From the NCBI GenBank assembly GCA_025057735.1, contig JANWUU010000189.1:1-7043 (forward strand): a stretch of DNA of 7,043 nt, written 5' to 3'. This DNA is from Burkholderiaceae bacterium (GTDB lineage Bacteria > Pseudomonadota > Gammaproteobacteria > Burkholderiales > Burkholderiaceae). Below are positions 1-7,043 of this stretch, one piece after another (the stretch's first letter is position 1; every line of letters begins with the position of its first letter). The notes beneath the pieces were generated by a model. The model was not told the DNA's origin and did not search any database. It saw only the letters and a list, made by a program, of their open reading frames with translations. A program made the position numbers and the translations under genes.

Positions 1-1
1 C

Positions 2-499
2 GACCCTTATATCAAGGCGCTGAATTCGATGCCGCGGGTGATCCTGGCGCCGATCTTCGCGGTCTGGTTCGGGCTGGGCGTGGCCTCCAAGGTCGCGCTC
101 GGCTTCACGCTGGTGTTTTTCATCGTCTTTTTCAACGTCTACCAGGGGGTCAAGGAGGTCAGTCCGACCGTGCTGGCCAGCGCGCGCATGCTGGGCGCGA
201 ACCGCCGCCAGTTGCTGCGCCACGTGTACCTGCCCAGTGCGACGAGCTGGGTGTTCTCCTCACTGCACACCTCGGTGGGCCTGGCTTTCGTCGGCGCCGT
301 GGTCGGCGAGTACCTCGGCTCGGCGCGTGGCGTCGGATACCTGATCCTGCAGGCCGAGGGCACCTTCGACATCAACACCGTGATGGCCGGCATCCTGGTG
401 CTGACCGCCTTTGCCTTGGTGCTGGACTGGGCGGTCGGGCGCGTCGAGCGGCGGCTGCTGAAATGGCAGCCCCGGAGCGGGGAAACCGAGAAACTCTGA
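2..499 (+). CDS. ABC transporter permease, SsuC/TauC/NrtB type (3' part only)
   Basis: This is the C-terminal 165 residues of an inner-membrane permease of an ABC importer; the start lies left of the window. The open frame runs from base 2 to a TGA at 497-499. The visible part has hydrophobic segments at about residues 12-42, 88-105 and 125-143. Between them lies the cytoplasmic EAA-type coupling loop at about residues 58-78, SARMLGANRRQLLRHVYLPS, with the conserved G and LP that dock onto the ATPase subunit. The later pattern VVGEYLGSARGVGYLI, followed by a hydrophobic segment, is typical of the family that imports sulfonates, taurine, nitrate or thiamine precursors. The substrate cannot be told from the permease alone. 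The ATPase and binding protein would be expected to the left, out of view. The short charged tail after the last helix looks normal. The family call is firm; the substrate is unknown. Confidence 0.9.
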   Translation, partial: DPYIKALNSMPRVILAPIFAVWFGLGVASKVALGFTLVFFIVFFNVYQGVKEVSPTVLASARMLGANRRQLLRHVYLPSATSWVFSSLHTSVGLAFVGAVVGEYLGSARGVGYLILQAEGTFDINTVMAGILVLTAFALVLDWAVGRVERRLLKWQPRSGETEKL

Positions 500-547
500 C
501 GCGCGCGATCGTTTAACGTCACGGCACCGCCCCTGCGTTGCCCCGTC

Positions 548-1984
548 GTGAGTCCGCCGTCCTGCCCCGCGCCATCGCCCTGGCAGGCGAACGCCGCCCC
601 GGTGACGCCGTTCTGGAAGCGGATGCGGAAGTTTTTCCGTTTTCCGGCATACCGCCCGGTGTTGCTGCGCATCGCCGTCGCGGCGCTCGCCTATGCCGCC
701 GCCGGCTGGCTGTTCGGCCGCAACCTGCTCGGCGCGCCGCTGTTCGGCACCACGGTGCTGCTGGCCACCACCTTCGGCGTCTGGGTCTTCATGGCGCGCT
801 ATGGCTTCCTCGTGATCGAGCGCACCGCGGCCGGGTATCTGTATCCGGACCAGTATCCGCCGCTGGCCGAGCAAGGCAGTCCGTACCGGCCGTACAAGAT
901 GTTCGTGATCATGATGGTGGTGCCGATGGCGATCGGCGCCATCGGAGCGCTGCTGCGCAGCCCGGCGCTGACGGTGGCGCTGTTCCTCGCCTTCGCCCTG
1001 CTGCTGCCGGCCGCGGCCATGGTGCTGACCATGACCGACAGCTTCTTCGAAGCGATCAATCCGGCGCGCTCCCTCGAGGTCGCGCGCAAGATCGGCAAGC
1101 CCTATCTGGTGCTGTGCCTGTTCCTGCTGCTGATGCTGCTCAGCTCGCAGCAGGCCGCCGAGCTGGTGCTGCCGCGGCTGCTGGCCGGGCCGCTGAAAGC
1201 GCATGGCGCCGCCTTCTCCGCAGGCGGCAGTCCGCAAGCCATCGGCGGCGCGCTGGGCGCCACCTTCGGCCTGGCGTTCTTCGCACTCGGGTTCATCGGC
1301 AATTACTTTTTCATGCTGATGTGCGTGCTGCTCGGCTACACGATGTACCAGTACGCGGATGCGCTCGGGGTCTCGGTGGTGGGCCCGGGCGAGGCGCGCA
1401 CGCTCGGCCGCCTCAGCTCCTCGGCGCACCAGAGGCGGGTGCGCGACGCGCTGATCGGCCAGATGGTGGCCGCCGGCGAGATCCGCGAGGCGATCGAGAT
1501 GATCCGCGAGGATCTGCGCGAGCGGCCCAACGATCTGTCGCTGCACGGTCGCCTGCACAAGCTGCTGCTGATCGAGGGGTCCACGCCGCGCATCGAGGAT
1601 CATGCCGAGCGCTATCTCGAGCTGCTGGTGGCCACCGACAACGCGCGCGAGGCGCTGCCGCTGGTGGAAGCGGCCTTCGCGCGCCGCCCCGAGTACGAAC
1701 CGCGCAAACCGGAGCTGGTGGTGCCGCTGGCGCGGGCGGCTCTGGCGGCCGGCAAGCCGAAGCTGGCCGCGCAGTTGATCCGCGGCTTCGACCGGCGGCA
1801 CCGCATGCACCCGGAGATCCCGAACGTTTACCTGATCGGCGCGCAGCTCATGCTCGAAAGCGGCGCCCCGGCGGAGCAGGCGCGCACCATGCTGCAGCAT
1901 CTGATCGACCGCTATCCGCAGCATCCGGCCGCCGCCGAGGCGAAGCGGATGGCGCAACGGCTGCCGGCGGGCGCGGCCGGATGA
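548..1984 (+). CDS. Multi-pass membrane protein with C-terminal TPR-like helical domain, unknown function
   Basis: I do not recognise a named family. From the GTG at 548 the product has 478 residues. The N-terminal half is hydrophobic, with about six likely membrane segments (near residues 38-58, 64-84, 118-136, 141-161, 185-205 and 233-266). The half after about residue 295 is soluble and made of amphipathic helices with alanine-rich pairs, such as GEIREAIEMIREDLRERPND and EQARTMLQHLIDRYPQHPAA, which look like degenerate TPRs. Such domains usually bind proteins, so a scaffold or assembly role in the inner membrane is possible, but this is inference. The start is uncertain: neither GTG 548 nor GTG 602 has a clear ribosome site, whereas ATG 623 (453 residues) is preceded by GGAAG at 615-619. 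The gene follows the permease by 48 bases and ends tail to tail with the rhomboid gene. Coding status is strong because the frame is long and has coherent membrane and helical segments. Confidence 0.85.
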   Translation: MSPPSCPAPSPWQANAAPVTPFWKRMRKFFRFPAYRPVLLRIAVAALAYAAAGWLFGRNLLGAPLFGTTVLLATTFGVWVFMARYGFLVIERTAAGYLYPDQYPPLAEQGSPYRPYKMFVIMMVVPMAIGAIGALLRSPALTVALFLAFALLLPAAAMVLTMTDSFFEAINPARSLEVARKIGKPYLVLCLFLLLMLLSSQQAAELVLPRLLAGPLKAHGAAFSAGGSPQAIGGALGATFGLAFFALGFIGNYFFMLMCVLLGYTMYQYADALGVSVVGPGEARTLGRLSSSAHQRRVRDALIGQMVAAGEIREAIEMIREDLRERPNDLSLHGRLHKLLLIEGSTPRIEDHAERYLELLVATDNAREALPLVEAAFARRPEYEPRKPELVVPLARAALAAGKPKLAAQLIRGFDRRHRMHPEIPNVYLIGAQLMLESGAPAEQARTMLQHLIDRYPQHPAAAEAKRMAQRLPAGAAG

Positions 1985-2016
1985 GCGGCGACGCCGCTGG
2001 CGCGACGCTCAGCGGC
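1984..2016. terminator. Overlapping inverted repeats between convergent genes, possible bidirectional terminator
   Basis: The 24-base gap between the two convergent stop codons and its edges hold three related blocks. AGCGGC at 1984-1989 pairs with GCCGCT at 1993-1998 (6 bp, 3-base loop). Alternatively, GCCGCTG at 1993-1999 pairs with CAGCGGC at 2010-2016 (7 bp, 10-base loop). The two hairpins exclude each other. No T-run follows on either strand, so this is not a classical intrinsic terminator. It could still stop or pause polymerase, or protect 3' ends. In DNA this GC-rich, short repeats also arise by chance, so confidence is low. Confidence 0.3.
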
Positions 2017-3547
2017 TCAAGTCGATGTTCAGCGTATGCGGGCGCGTCGAGGCGCCGCGGATCGACAGCGGCATCTCGCGGTTCGGCGGCAGGCCGCCGA
2101 TCTCGCGCGGATTCGGGAAATATCGCCGCAGGCGCGTCTTGATGTCGTCTGCCGGACCTTTCAGTCCGAAGCGGTTGTAGGTGGTGAACAGGCCCAGCAG
2201 GCAGTCGGCGATCTGACGGGCATACAGCGTGCGCAGATGGTCGTCGCCGAGCAAACCGTCGAGCACGCGCAACGCGGCGGCGTCCTCGCGGTGCTTGACC
2301 AAGCGGCGCGCCAGGCGTAGCTGCTCGTCCACCGGCAGCACCTGGAGCACCTTCGGCTGCGTCATCGACAGGAACGTCTTGCGCATTTCCTCCGGGTGTT
2401 TCTTGGTGCGCGACCACAGCACGCGCAGGGCGGCATCGCGCAGTTCCTCCGTGTCGGCGCCGAGCAGCGCCATGTTGAAACAGGCGGTCATGTAATCGAC
2501 GCGCTCGGGATACAGCTCGCACAGTTCGCGATACAGCCGGGCGGCGCGCCGCGTATCCAGACGCGCCGCCGCCTCCTGAGCCAGGCGAACCAGCTCGGAC
2601 TGCCGCCGCTGCCGCTTCTCCTCGCCGAACGCCGCTTCCAGCACGCGCTCGATGCGGCGCGCGTCCTTCGGCTTCGTCAGCCAGGCGTACAGCGCGCCGG
2701 CGAGCAGGCCGCCGACGTGCGCCCCGTAGGCGACCGGCGACTGCGGTTGCGTCTGCCACTGGTAGAGCTCGTTCGCCAGCCAGACCGGCAGCAGTGCCAG
2801 CGCCGGCACGCGCGCGGTATCGAAGTAGACGAAGACCCAGTAGAACACCGGCACGCGCCGCATGCCGTACAGCGCCGCCACCATCCCCATGGCAGCGGCG
2901 ATGGCGCCCGAGGCGCCGACGAGCGTGGCGGGCGCCAGCGCCAGTTGCAAAACGGCGGCCAGCGCACCGCCCAGCAGATAGCCGGCGCCGAAGCGCAGGC
3001 GGCCGAGCGCCGCCTCGGCGAACGATCCGGCCAGCAGCAGCACGATCATGTTGCCGAGCAGATGGCCGACGTCGCCGTGCAGGAACTGATAGGTCAAAAG
3101 CCGCCACGGCTCGGCGCCGAGCGGTTTGGCGGCGAAGCGCTCGGTGGCCGCGCGCGCGAGCAGCGCGTCGAACTCGCGCCGCTCGAGCGACCAGCGGCCG
3201 AACTCCGGGTCGTCGGCGGCGATGACCCGTCGGCCGCGCAGCGCGTACACGAACTCGGCATCGCCCTGCAGCAGGATCGCCGCGGCCAGCGTGTCCTTGC
3301 GGGCGAGGGCCGCGCGCAGGCGCTGCAGGCGCTCGCGGTCGCCGCGGTCGATCAGCCACTGCTCGTAGCGCGGCAGCTCGATGCGCGGCAGCTCGGAGGT
3401 AACGTACTGCCGGAACGCCTGCTCGTAGACCGCCTCGTCGCCGCGCTGCAAGCCGAAGAAGACCGCCACGTTCAGCGCGATTAGCACAAAGGTCAGCCAC
3501 GGCAGCGCGCCGGGCGCGAAGCGTGTCTGATACGGCAGGACCAGCAT
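2009..3547 (-). CDS. Rhomboid-family intramembrane serine protease with C-terminal helical-repeat domain
   Basis: This encodes a 512-residue inner-membrane protease that would cleave substrates within or beside their transmembrane helices. The rhomboid core is complete. TM1 is at about residues 14-34, followed by a long soluble first loop (about 35-145). A WR pair (148-149) opens the core, and TM2 carries the HxxxxHxxxN signature as H157, H162 and N166. The nucleophile is S213 in GASG (211-214), and the catalytic partner is H277 in AHVGG. Residues 292-512 are soluble and helical, with TPR-like pairs such as ARLYRELCELYPERVDYMT. E. coli GlpG has about 276 residues; the extra length here comes from the first loop and the tail. 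ATG 3547 is the only sensible start, because MLVLPYQTRF leads directly into TM1. The gene starts 3 bases after the transaldolase stop, so the two are probably co-transcribed and translationally coupled. Substrates are unknown. Confidence 0.95.
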   Translation of the reverse strand: MLVLPYQTRFAPGALPWLTFVLIALNVAVFFGLQRGDEAVYEQAFRQYVTSELPRIELPRYEQWLIDRGDRERLQRLRAALARKDTLAAAILLQGDAEFVYALRGRRVIAADDPEFGRWSLERREFDALLARAATERFAAKPLGAEPWRLLTYQFLHGDVGHLLGNMIVLLLAGSFAEAALGRLRFGAGYLLGGALAAVLQLALAPATLVGASGAIAAAMGMVAALYGMRRVPVFYWVFVYFDTARVPALALLPVWLANELYQWQTQPQSPVAYGAHVGGLLAGALYAWLTKPKDARRIERVLEAAFGEEKRQRRQSELVRLAQEAAARLDTRRAARLYRELCELYPERVDYMTACFNMALLGADTEELRDAALRVLWSRTKKHPEEMRKTFLSMTQPKVLQVLPVDEQLRLARRLVKHREDAAALRVLDGLLGDDHLRTLYARQIADCLLGLFTTYNRFGLKGPADDIKTRLRRYFPNPREIGGLPPNREMPLSIRGASTRPHTLNIDLSR

Positions 3548-3550
3548 CGT

Positions 3551-4477
3551 TCAGGACAGGTGCGCCTCCAGCCGCCGCGTGTCGGCGGCGAAGAGGCGGA
3601 TGCCTTCGGCGAGTTTCTCGCTGGCCATCGCGTCCTCGTTCAGCCGCCAGCGGAACTGTGTCTCCGTCGGCGGTTCCAAGGGGGCCGGTGTTGGCAGCGG
3701 CAGCGCACGCGCTACCTCGCCGTGGGTGCTGGCCAGCTGCTGGAGCAACTCGGGGCTGACCGTCAGCAGATCGCAGCCGGCCAGGGCCAGGATCTGGCCG
3801 ACGTTGCGGAAACTGGCCCCCATGATCTGCGTGCGGTAGCCCGCGCCCTTCAGGCGCGCATAGATCTCGCGAACCGAGCGGACGCCGGGGTCGTTCGCGC
3901 CCGCATGCGCGGCCTCGTCCCAGGTGCTGCCGGCGGCGCGCTTGTGCCAGTCGTAGATGCGGCCGACGAAGGGCGAGATCAGCGTCGCGCCGGCAGCGGC
4001 CGCCGCCTCCGCCTGCACGACCGAAAACAGCAGCGTCATGTTGCAGCGGATGCCCTCGGCTTCCAGCACCTCGGCCGCGCGCACGCCCTCCCACGTCGAG
4101 GCGATTTTGATCAGCACCCGCTCGCGCGCAACGCCCTGCTCCTCGTAAAGGGCGATCAGGCGGCGTGCGCGGCGCACGGTTCCCTGCGTGTCGAAGGACA
4201 GGCGCGCGTCCACTTCGGTGGAGACGCGGCCCGGAATGCGGCGCAGGATCTCGACGCCGAAGGAGACCAGCAGCCGATCGAGCCGCTCCTCGACGGGGCC
4301 GCCGCGCTCGGCGGCGGCGCGCAGCAGCGGCCGATAGCGGTCGGTGGCCGCCGCCCGCAGGATCAGGGTCGGATTGGTCGTCGCGTCCTGCGGGCGCCAG
4401 CGCGCCACGGCATCGATATCGCCCGTGTCGGCGACGATCGCCGTGTGACGCGAAAGGGCTTCGAGCAGTGTGGGCAC
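3551..4477 (-). CDS. tal: Transaldolase, TalB type
   Basis: Transaldolase moves a dihydroxyacetone unit from sedoheptulose 7-phosphate to glyceraldehyde 3-phosphate, giving erythrose 4-phosphate and fructose 6-phosphate, in the cytosolic non-oxidative pentose phosphate pathway. With the GTG start at 4475-4477 the product has 308 residues (E. coli TalB has 317). The opening VADTGDID and [12 protein letters not shown] match TalB. Expected active-site residues are present: D17, E88 in STEVDAR, Schiff-base lysine K124 in [12 protein letters not shown]148 in NMTLLFS and F170 in [10 protein letters not shown]. After D17 the numbering runs 8 behind TalB, so a small deletion lies between D17 and E88. 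The frame stays open upstream to an ATG at 4672, but those 65 extra residues are low-complexity, match nothing in the family and run into carA. No clear ribosome site precedes the GTG. The downstream partner is the rhomboid gene. Confidence 0.96.
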   Translation of the reverse strand: MPTLLEALSRHTAIVADTGDIDAVARWRPQDATTNPTLILRAAATDRYRPLLRAAAERGGPVEERLDRLLVSFGVEILRRIPGRVSTEVDARLSFDTQGTVRRARRLIALYEEQGVARERVLIKIASTWEGVRAAEVLEAEGIRCNMTLLFSVVQAEAAAAAGATLISPFVGRIYDWHKRAAGSTWDEAAHAGANDPGVRSVREIYARLKGAGYRTQIMGASFRNVGQILALAGCDLLTVSPELLQQLASTHGEVARALPLPTPAPLEPPTETQFRWRLNEDAMASEKLAEGIRLFAADTRRLEAHLS

Positions 4478-4519
4478 GCGGAAAAGTGTAGCCAGCGCCC
4501 CGCGCGCCGAAATTGCCGC

Positions 4520-4539
4520 GCGTCGGCTAGACCCGACGC
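4520..4539. repeat. 7-bp inverted repeat GCGTCGG-N6-CCGACGC, candidate operator
   Basis: GCGTCGG at 4520-4526 and CCGACGC at 4533-4539 form a perfect inverted repeat around the spacer CTAGAC. Its centre lies about 55 bases upstream of the start site predicted from the carA -10 box, and about 52 bases upstream of the tal GTG. That is a plausible place for a dimeric regulator acting on either or both genes. It does not resemble an ARG box that I know. As it is GC-rich, chance is a real alternative. Confidence 0.35.
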
Positions 4540-4572
4540 CCCGAGCCGCGCAGCGTGCCGGGGGGCGGCCGA

Positions 4573-4578
4573 TATAAT
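4573..4578 (+). promoter_or_regulatory. carA -10 promoter element TATAAT
   Basis: A perfect consensus TATAAT stands out in otherwise GC-rich sequence, 60 bases upstream of the carA TTG. Initiation would fall at about 4584-4586, giving a leader of roughly 55 bases. No good -35 hexamer lies 15-19 bases upstream (around 4548-4557), and no TG extends the box, so the promoter may depend on an activator or rely mainly on its -10. Position, orientation and the match to consensus make this the likely carAB promoter. Confidence 0.7.
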
Positions 4579-4582
4579 TCGC

Positions 4583-4616
4583 CGCCTGCTGTGTGGCAGG
4601 CGCGCTGGCAAAGCGC
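4583..4616 (+). promoter_or_regulatory. Two tandem hairpins in the carA 5' leader
   Basis: CGCCTGC at 4583-4589 pairs perfectly with GCAGGCG at 4596-4602 around the loop TGTGTG. Directly after it, GCGCT at 4602-4606 pairs with AGCGC at 4612-4616 around GGCAA. The stems share only base 4602. The first hairpin would lie at the very 5' end of the mRNA, where it could stabilise the transcript. Both end before the ribosome site at 4629, so neither hides it. No T-run follows, so this does not look like a classical attenuator. Whether it has a regulatory role is inference. Confidence 0.4.
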
Positions 4617-4628
4617 TCCCATCGCCCC

Positions 4629-4641
4629 GGAGTTTCGCTTG
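4629..4641 (+). promoter_or_regulatory. carA ribosome binding site and TTG start
   Basis: GGAG at 4629-4632 lies 6 bases before the TTG at 4639-4641. This ideal spacing decides the carA start. The first residues from here, [16 protein letters not shown], align with the N-terminus of E. coli CarA. The in-frame ATG at 4555 lies upstream of the predicted transcription start and would add 28 residues unlike the family. Confidence 0.85.
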
Positions 4642-5772
4642 CTCCCCCTCGAACCGACGGCCGTCCTTGCACTCGCGGACGGAACGGTATTTCGCGGCCG
4701 CTCGATCGGCGCCGCCGGCCATGCGGTCGGCGAAGTGGTCTTCAACACCGCCATCACCGGCTACCAGGAGATCCTCACCGACCCGAGTTACGCGAGCCAG
4801 CTCGTCACGCTCACGTACCCGCACATCGGCAACACCGGCGCCAATCCGGAGGACGTCGAAAGCGCGCGCGTCTTCGCCGCCGGGTTGATCGTGCGCGATC
4901 TGCCGCCGCTTTATTCGAACTTTCGCGCCGCCGAGTCGCTCGCCGACTATCTGCGGCGCGAGAACGTGGTGGCGATCGCGGACATCGACACCCGCCGGCT
5001 GACCCGCATCCTGCGCGATCGCGGTGCGCAGGCCGGCGCGATCGTGGTCGGCGACGACGAGGCGCGGGCGCTGCAGCTGGCGCGCGCCTTCCCGGGCATG
5101 GCCGGGCTCGATCTGGCGCAGAAGGTGACCACCGAGCGGCCGTACGAATGGACCGAGACCGCCTGGCAGCTCGGGTCGGGCTATGGGCGCCTGGCGGCGC
5201 CGCGGCGGCACGTGGTGGCGTACGACTTCGGCGTCAAGCGCAACATCCTGCGGCTGCTGGCGCAGCGCGGCTGCCGCCTCACGGTGGTGCCGGCGAAAAC
5301 CCCCGCGGCCGAGGTGATGCGCATGCAGCCCGACGGCGTGTTCCTGTCCAACGGGCCGGGCGACCCGGAGCCGTGCGACTACGCGATCGAGGCCACGCGC
5401 GAGCTGCTGGCGGCCGGCTATCCGCTGTTCGGCATCTGCCTGGGGCACCAGATCCTAGGGCTGGCTTCCGGCGGGCGCACGCTGAAGATGAAGTTCGGGC
5501 ATCACGGCGCCAACCACCCGGTCAAGGACCTGGAGACCGGGCGCGTGGCGATCACCTCGCAGAACCACGGTTTCGCCGTCGATCCGCGGTCGCTGCCGCC
5601 GAACTGCAAGATCACGCACGTGTCGCTGTTCGACGGCTCGCTGCAGGGCTTCGCCCGCACCGATCGGCCGGCGTTTTGCTTCCAGGGGCATCCGGAAGCG
5701 AGTCCCGGCCCGCACGACATCACCTATCTGTTCGACCGCTTCGTGCAGATGATCGACGAACGGACACGCTAG
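4639..5772 (+). CDS. carA: Carbamoyl-phosphate synthase small subunit (glutaminase)
   Basis: CarA hydrolyses glutamine and passes ammonia through an internal tunnel to CarB, which makes carbamoyl phosphate for pyrimidine and arginine synthesis in the cytosol. From the TTG start it has 377 residues (E. coli 382). The N-terminal CPSase small-chain domain is clear from [21 protein letters not shown]. The C-terminal class I glutamine amidotransferase domain starts at [15 protein letters not shown]. It carries the oxyanion-loop region [14 protein letters not shown], the nucleophile C267 in GICLGHQ, and the catalytic pair H351 and E353 in [11 protein letters not shown], two positions short of E. 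coli C269, H353 and E355. The signature [13 protein letters not shown] is present. All catalytic residues are intact. The carA TAG is followed with no gap by the carB ATG. A perfect TATAAT and two hairpins precede it. Confidence 0.98.
   Translation: MLPLEPTAVLALADGTVFRGRSIGAAGHAVGEVVFNTAITGYQEILTDPSYASQLVTLTYPHIGNTGANPEDVESARVFAAGLIVRDLPPLYSNFRAAESLADYLRRENVVAIADIDTRRLTRILRDRGAQAGAIVVGDDEARALQLARAFPGMAGLDLAQKVTTERPYEWTETAWQLGSGYGRLAAPRRHVVAYDFGVKRNILRLLAQRGCRLTVVPAKTPAAEVMRMQPDGVFLSNGPGDPEPCDYAIEATRELLAAGYPLFGICLGHQILGLASGGRTLKMKFGHHGANHPVKDLETGRVAITSQNHGFAVDPRSLPPNCKITHVSLFDGSLQGFARTDRPAFCFQGHPEASPGPHDITYLFDRFVQMIDERTR

Positions 5773-7043
<1,271 letters not shown>

Larger units (their letters stand above)
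4478..4638. other. Divergent tal-carA intergenic regulatory region
   Basis: These 161 bases separate the transaldolase GTG (minus strand) from the carA TTG (plus strand) and must hold control signals for both directions. For carA I see a perfect -10 box, two leader hairpins and a ribosome site, listed separately. A 7-bp inverted repeat lies towards the tal side. For tal, the minus strand has a TACACT that resembles a -10 box at 4486-4491, only 8 bases before the GTG. If used, the transcript would be nearly or fully leaderless, but no convincing -35 accompanies it. I see no small gene or structured RNA that I recognise here. Confidence 0.6.

Noticed and set aside
260..1957. 565-codon open frame antisense to the permease and the membrane protein
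   Set aside because: The product is rich in His, Gln, Arg and Gly with no recognisable fold. It mirrors strong third-position G/C in the plus-strand genes, whose proteins have coherent membrane and helical segments.
538..2142. 534-codon plus-strand frame overlapping the membrane protein gene
   Set aside because: It is a low-complexity Arg/Ala-rich product, while the competing frame gives clear membrane helices and TPR-like repeats.
1848..4094. 748-codon open frame on the minus strand spanning the transaldolase and rhomboid genes
   Set aside because: It overlaps two clearly homologous genes in another frame. Its product is a low-complexity Arg/Ala/Gly-rich string without domains, as expected from out-of-frame reading of GC-rich coding DNA.
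4555..4638. 28-residue N-terminal extension of CarA from the ATG at 4555
   Set aside because: The ATG lies upstream of the TATAAT box, so it would not be on the expected mRNA. The TTG at 4639 has GGAG at ideal spacing and fits the family N-terminus.
4583..4638. Leader-peptide attenuator for carA
   Set aside because: No short upstream frame with its own ribosome site and regulatory codons is visible, and no hairpin is followed by a T-run.
4478..4672. 65-residue N-terminal extension of transaldolase from the ATG at 4672
   Set aside because: TalB homology begins at the GTG at 4477. The extension is Arg/Ala/Gly-rich, fills the whole divergent promoter region and overlaps the carA start.

Overview
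The window is a GC-rich bacterial chromosomal segment, most likely from a beta- or gammaproteobacterium. That placement rests on the carA-carB pair, whose proteins I can match almost residue for residue from memory to the E. coli enzymes, the TalB-type transaldolase, and the strong G/C preference at third codon positions. I cannot name the genus. There are no tRNA or rRNA genes, CRISPR arrays, insertion sequences or phage-like genes, and nearly all of the sequence is coding.

Layout, left to right. (1) The 3' end of an ABC-importer permease of the SsuC/TauC/NrtB type (+). (2) An unrecognised integral membrane protein with a C-terminal TPR-like helical domain (+). (3) Convergent to it, a catalytically intact rhomboid intramembrane serine protease with a long first loop and a C-terminal helical-repeat tail (-). 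(4) Immediately upstream of the rhomboid and probably co-transcribed with it, a TalB-family transaldolase (-). (5) Divergent from the transaldolase, across a short intergenic region, carA (+), then carB (+), which runs off the right edge. carA and carB encode the small and large subunits of carbamoyl-phosphate synthetase, the entry point to pyrimidine and arginine synthesis.

The start codons of two enzymes need care. The transaldolase starts at a GTG and carA at a TTG with a well-placed GGAG. Longer ATG-initiated frames exist for both, but their extra N-termini match nothing in the families. The divergent tal-carA region holds a 7-bp inverted repeat, a perfect TATAAT box for carA and two tandem hairpins in the carA leader. 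This is the most promising regulatory sequence in the window.

The window is mostly ordinary core metabolism. The parts most worth a second look are the tail-to-tail pair of 'membrane domain plus helical-repeat tail' proteins (one a rhomboid), the very tight transaldolase-rhomboid junction, and the carA leader. I see no convincing sign of a previously undescribed system.
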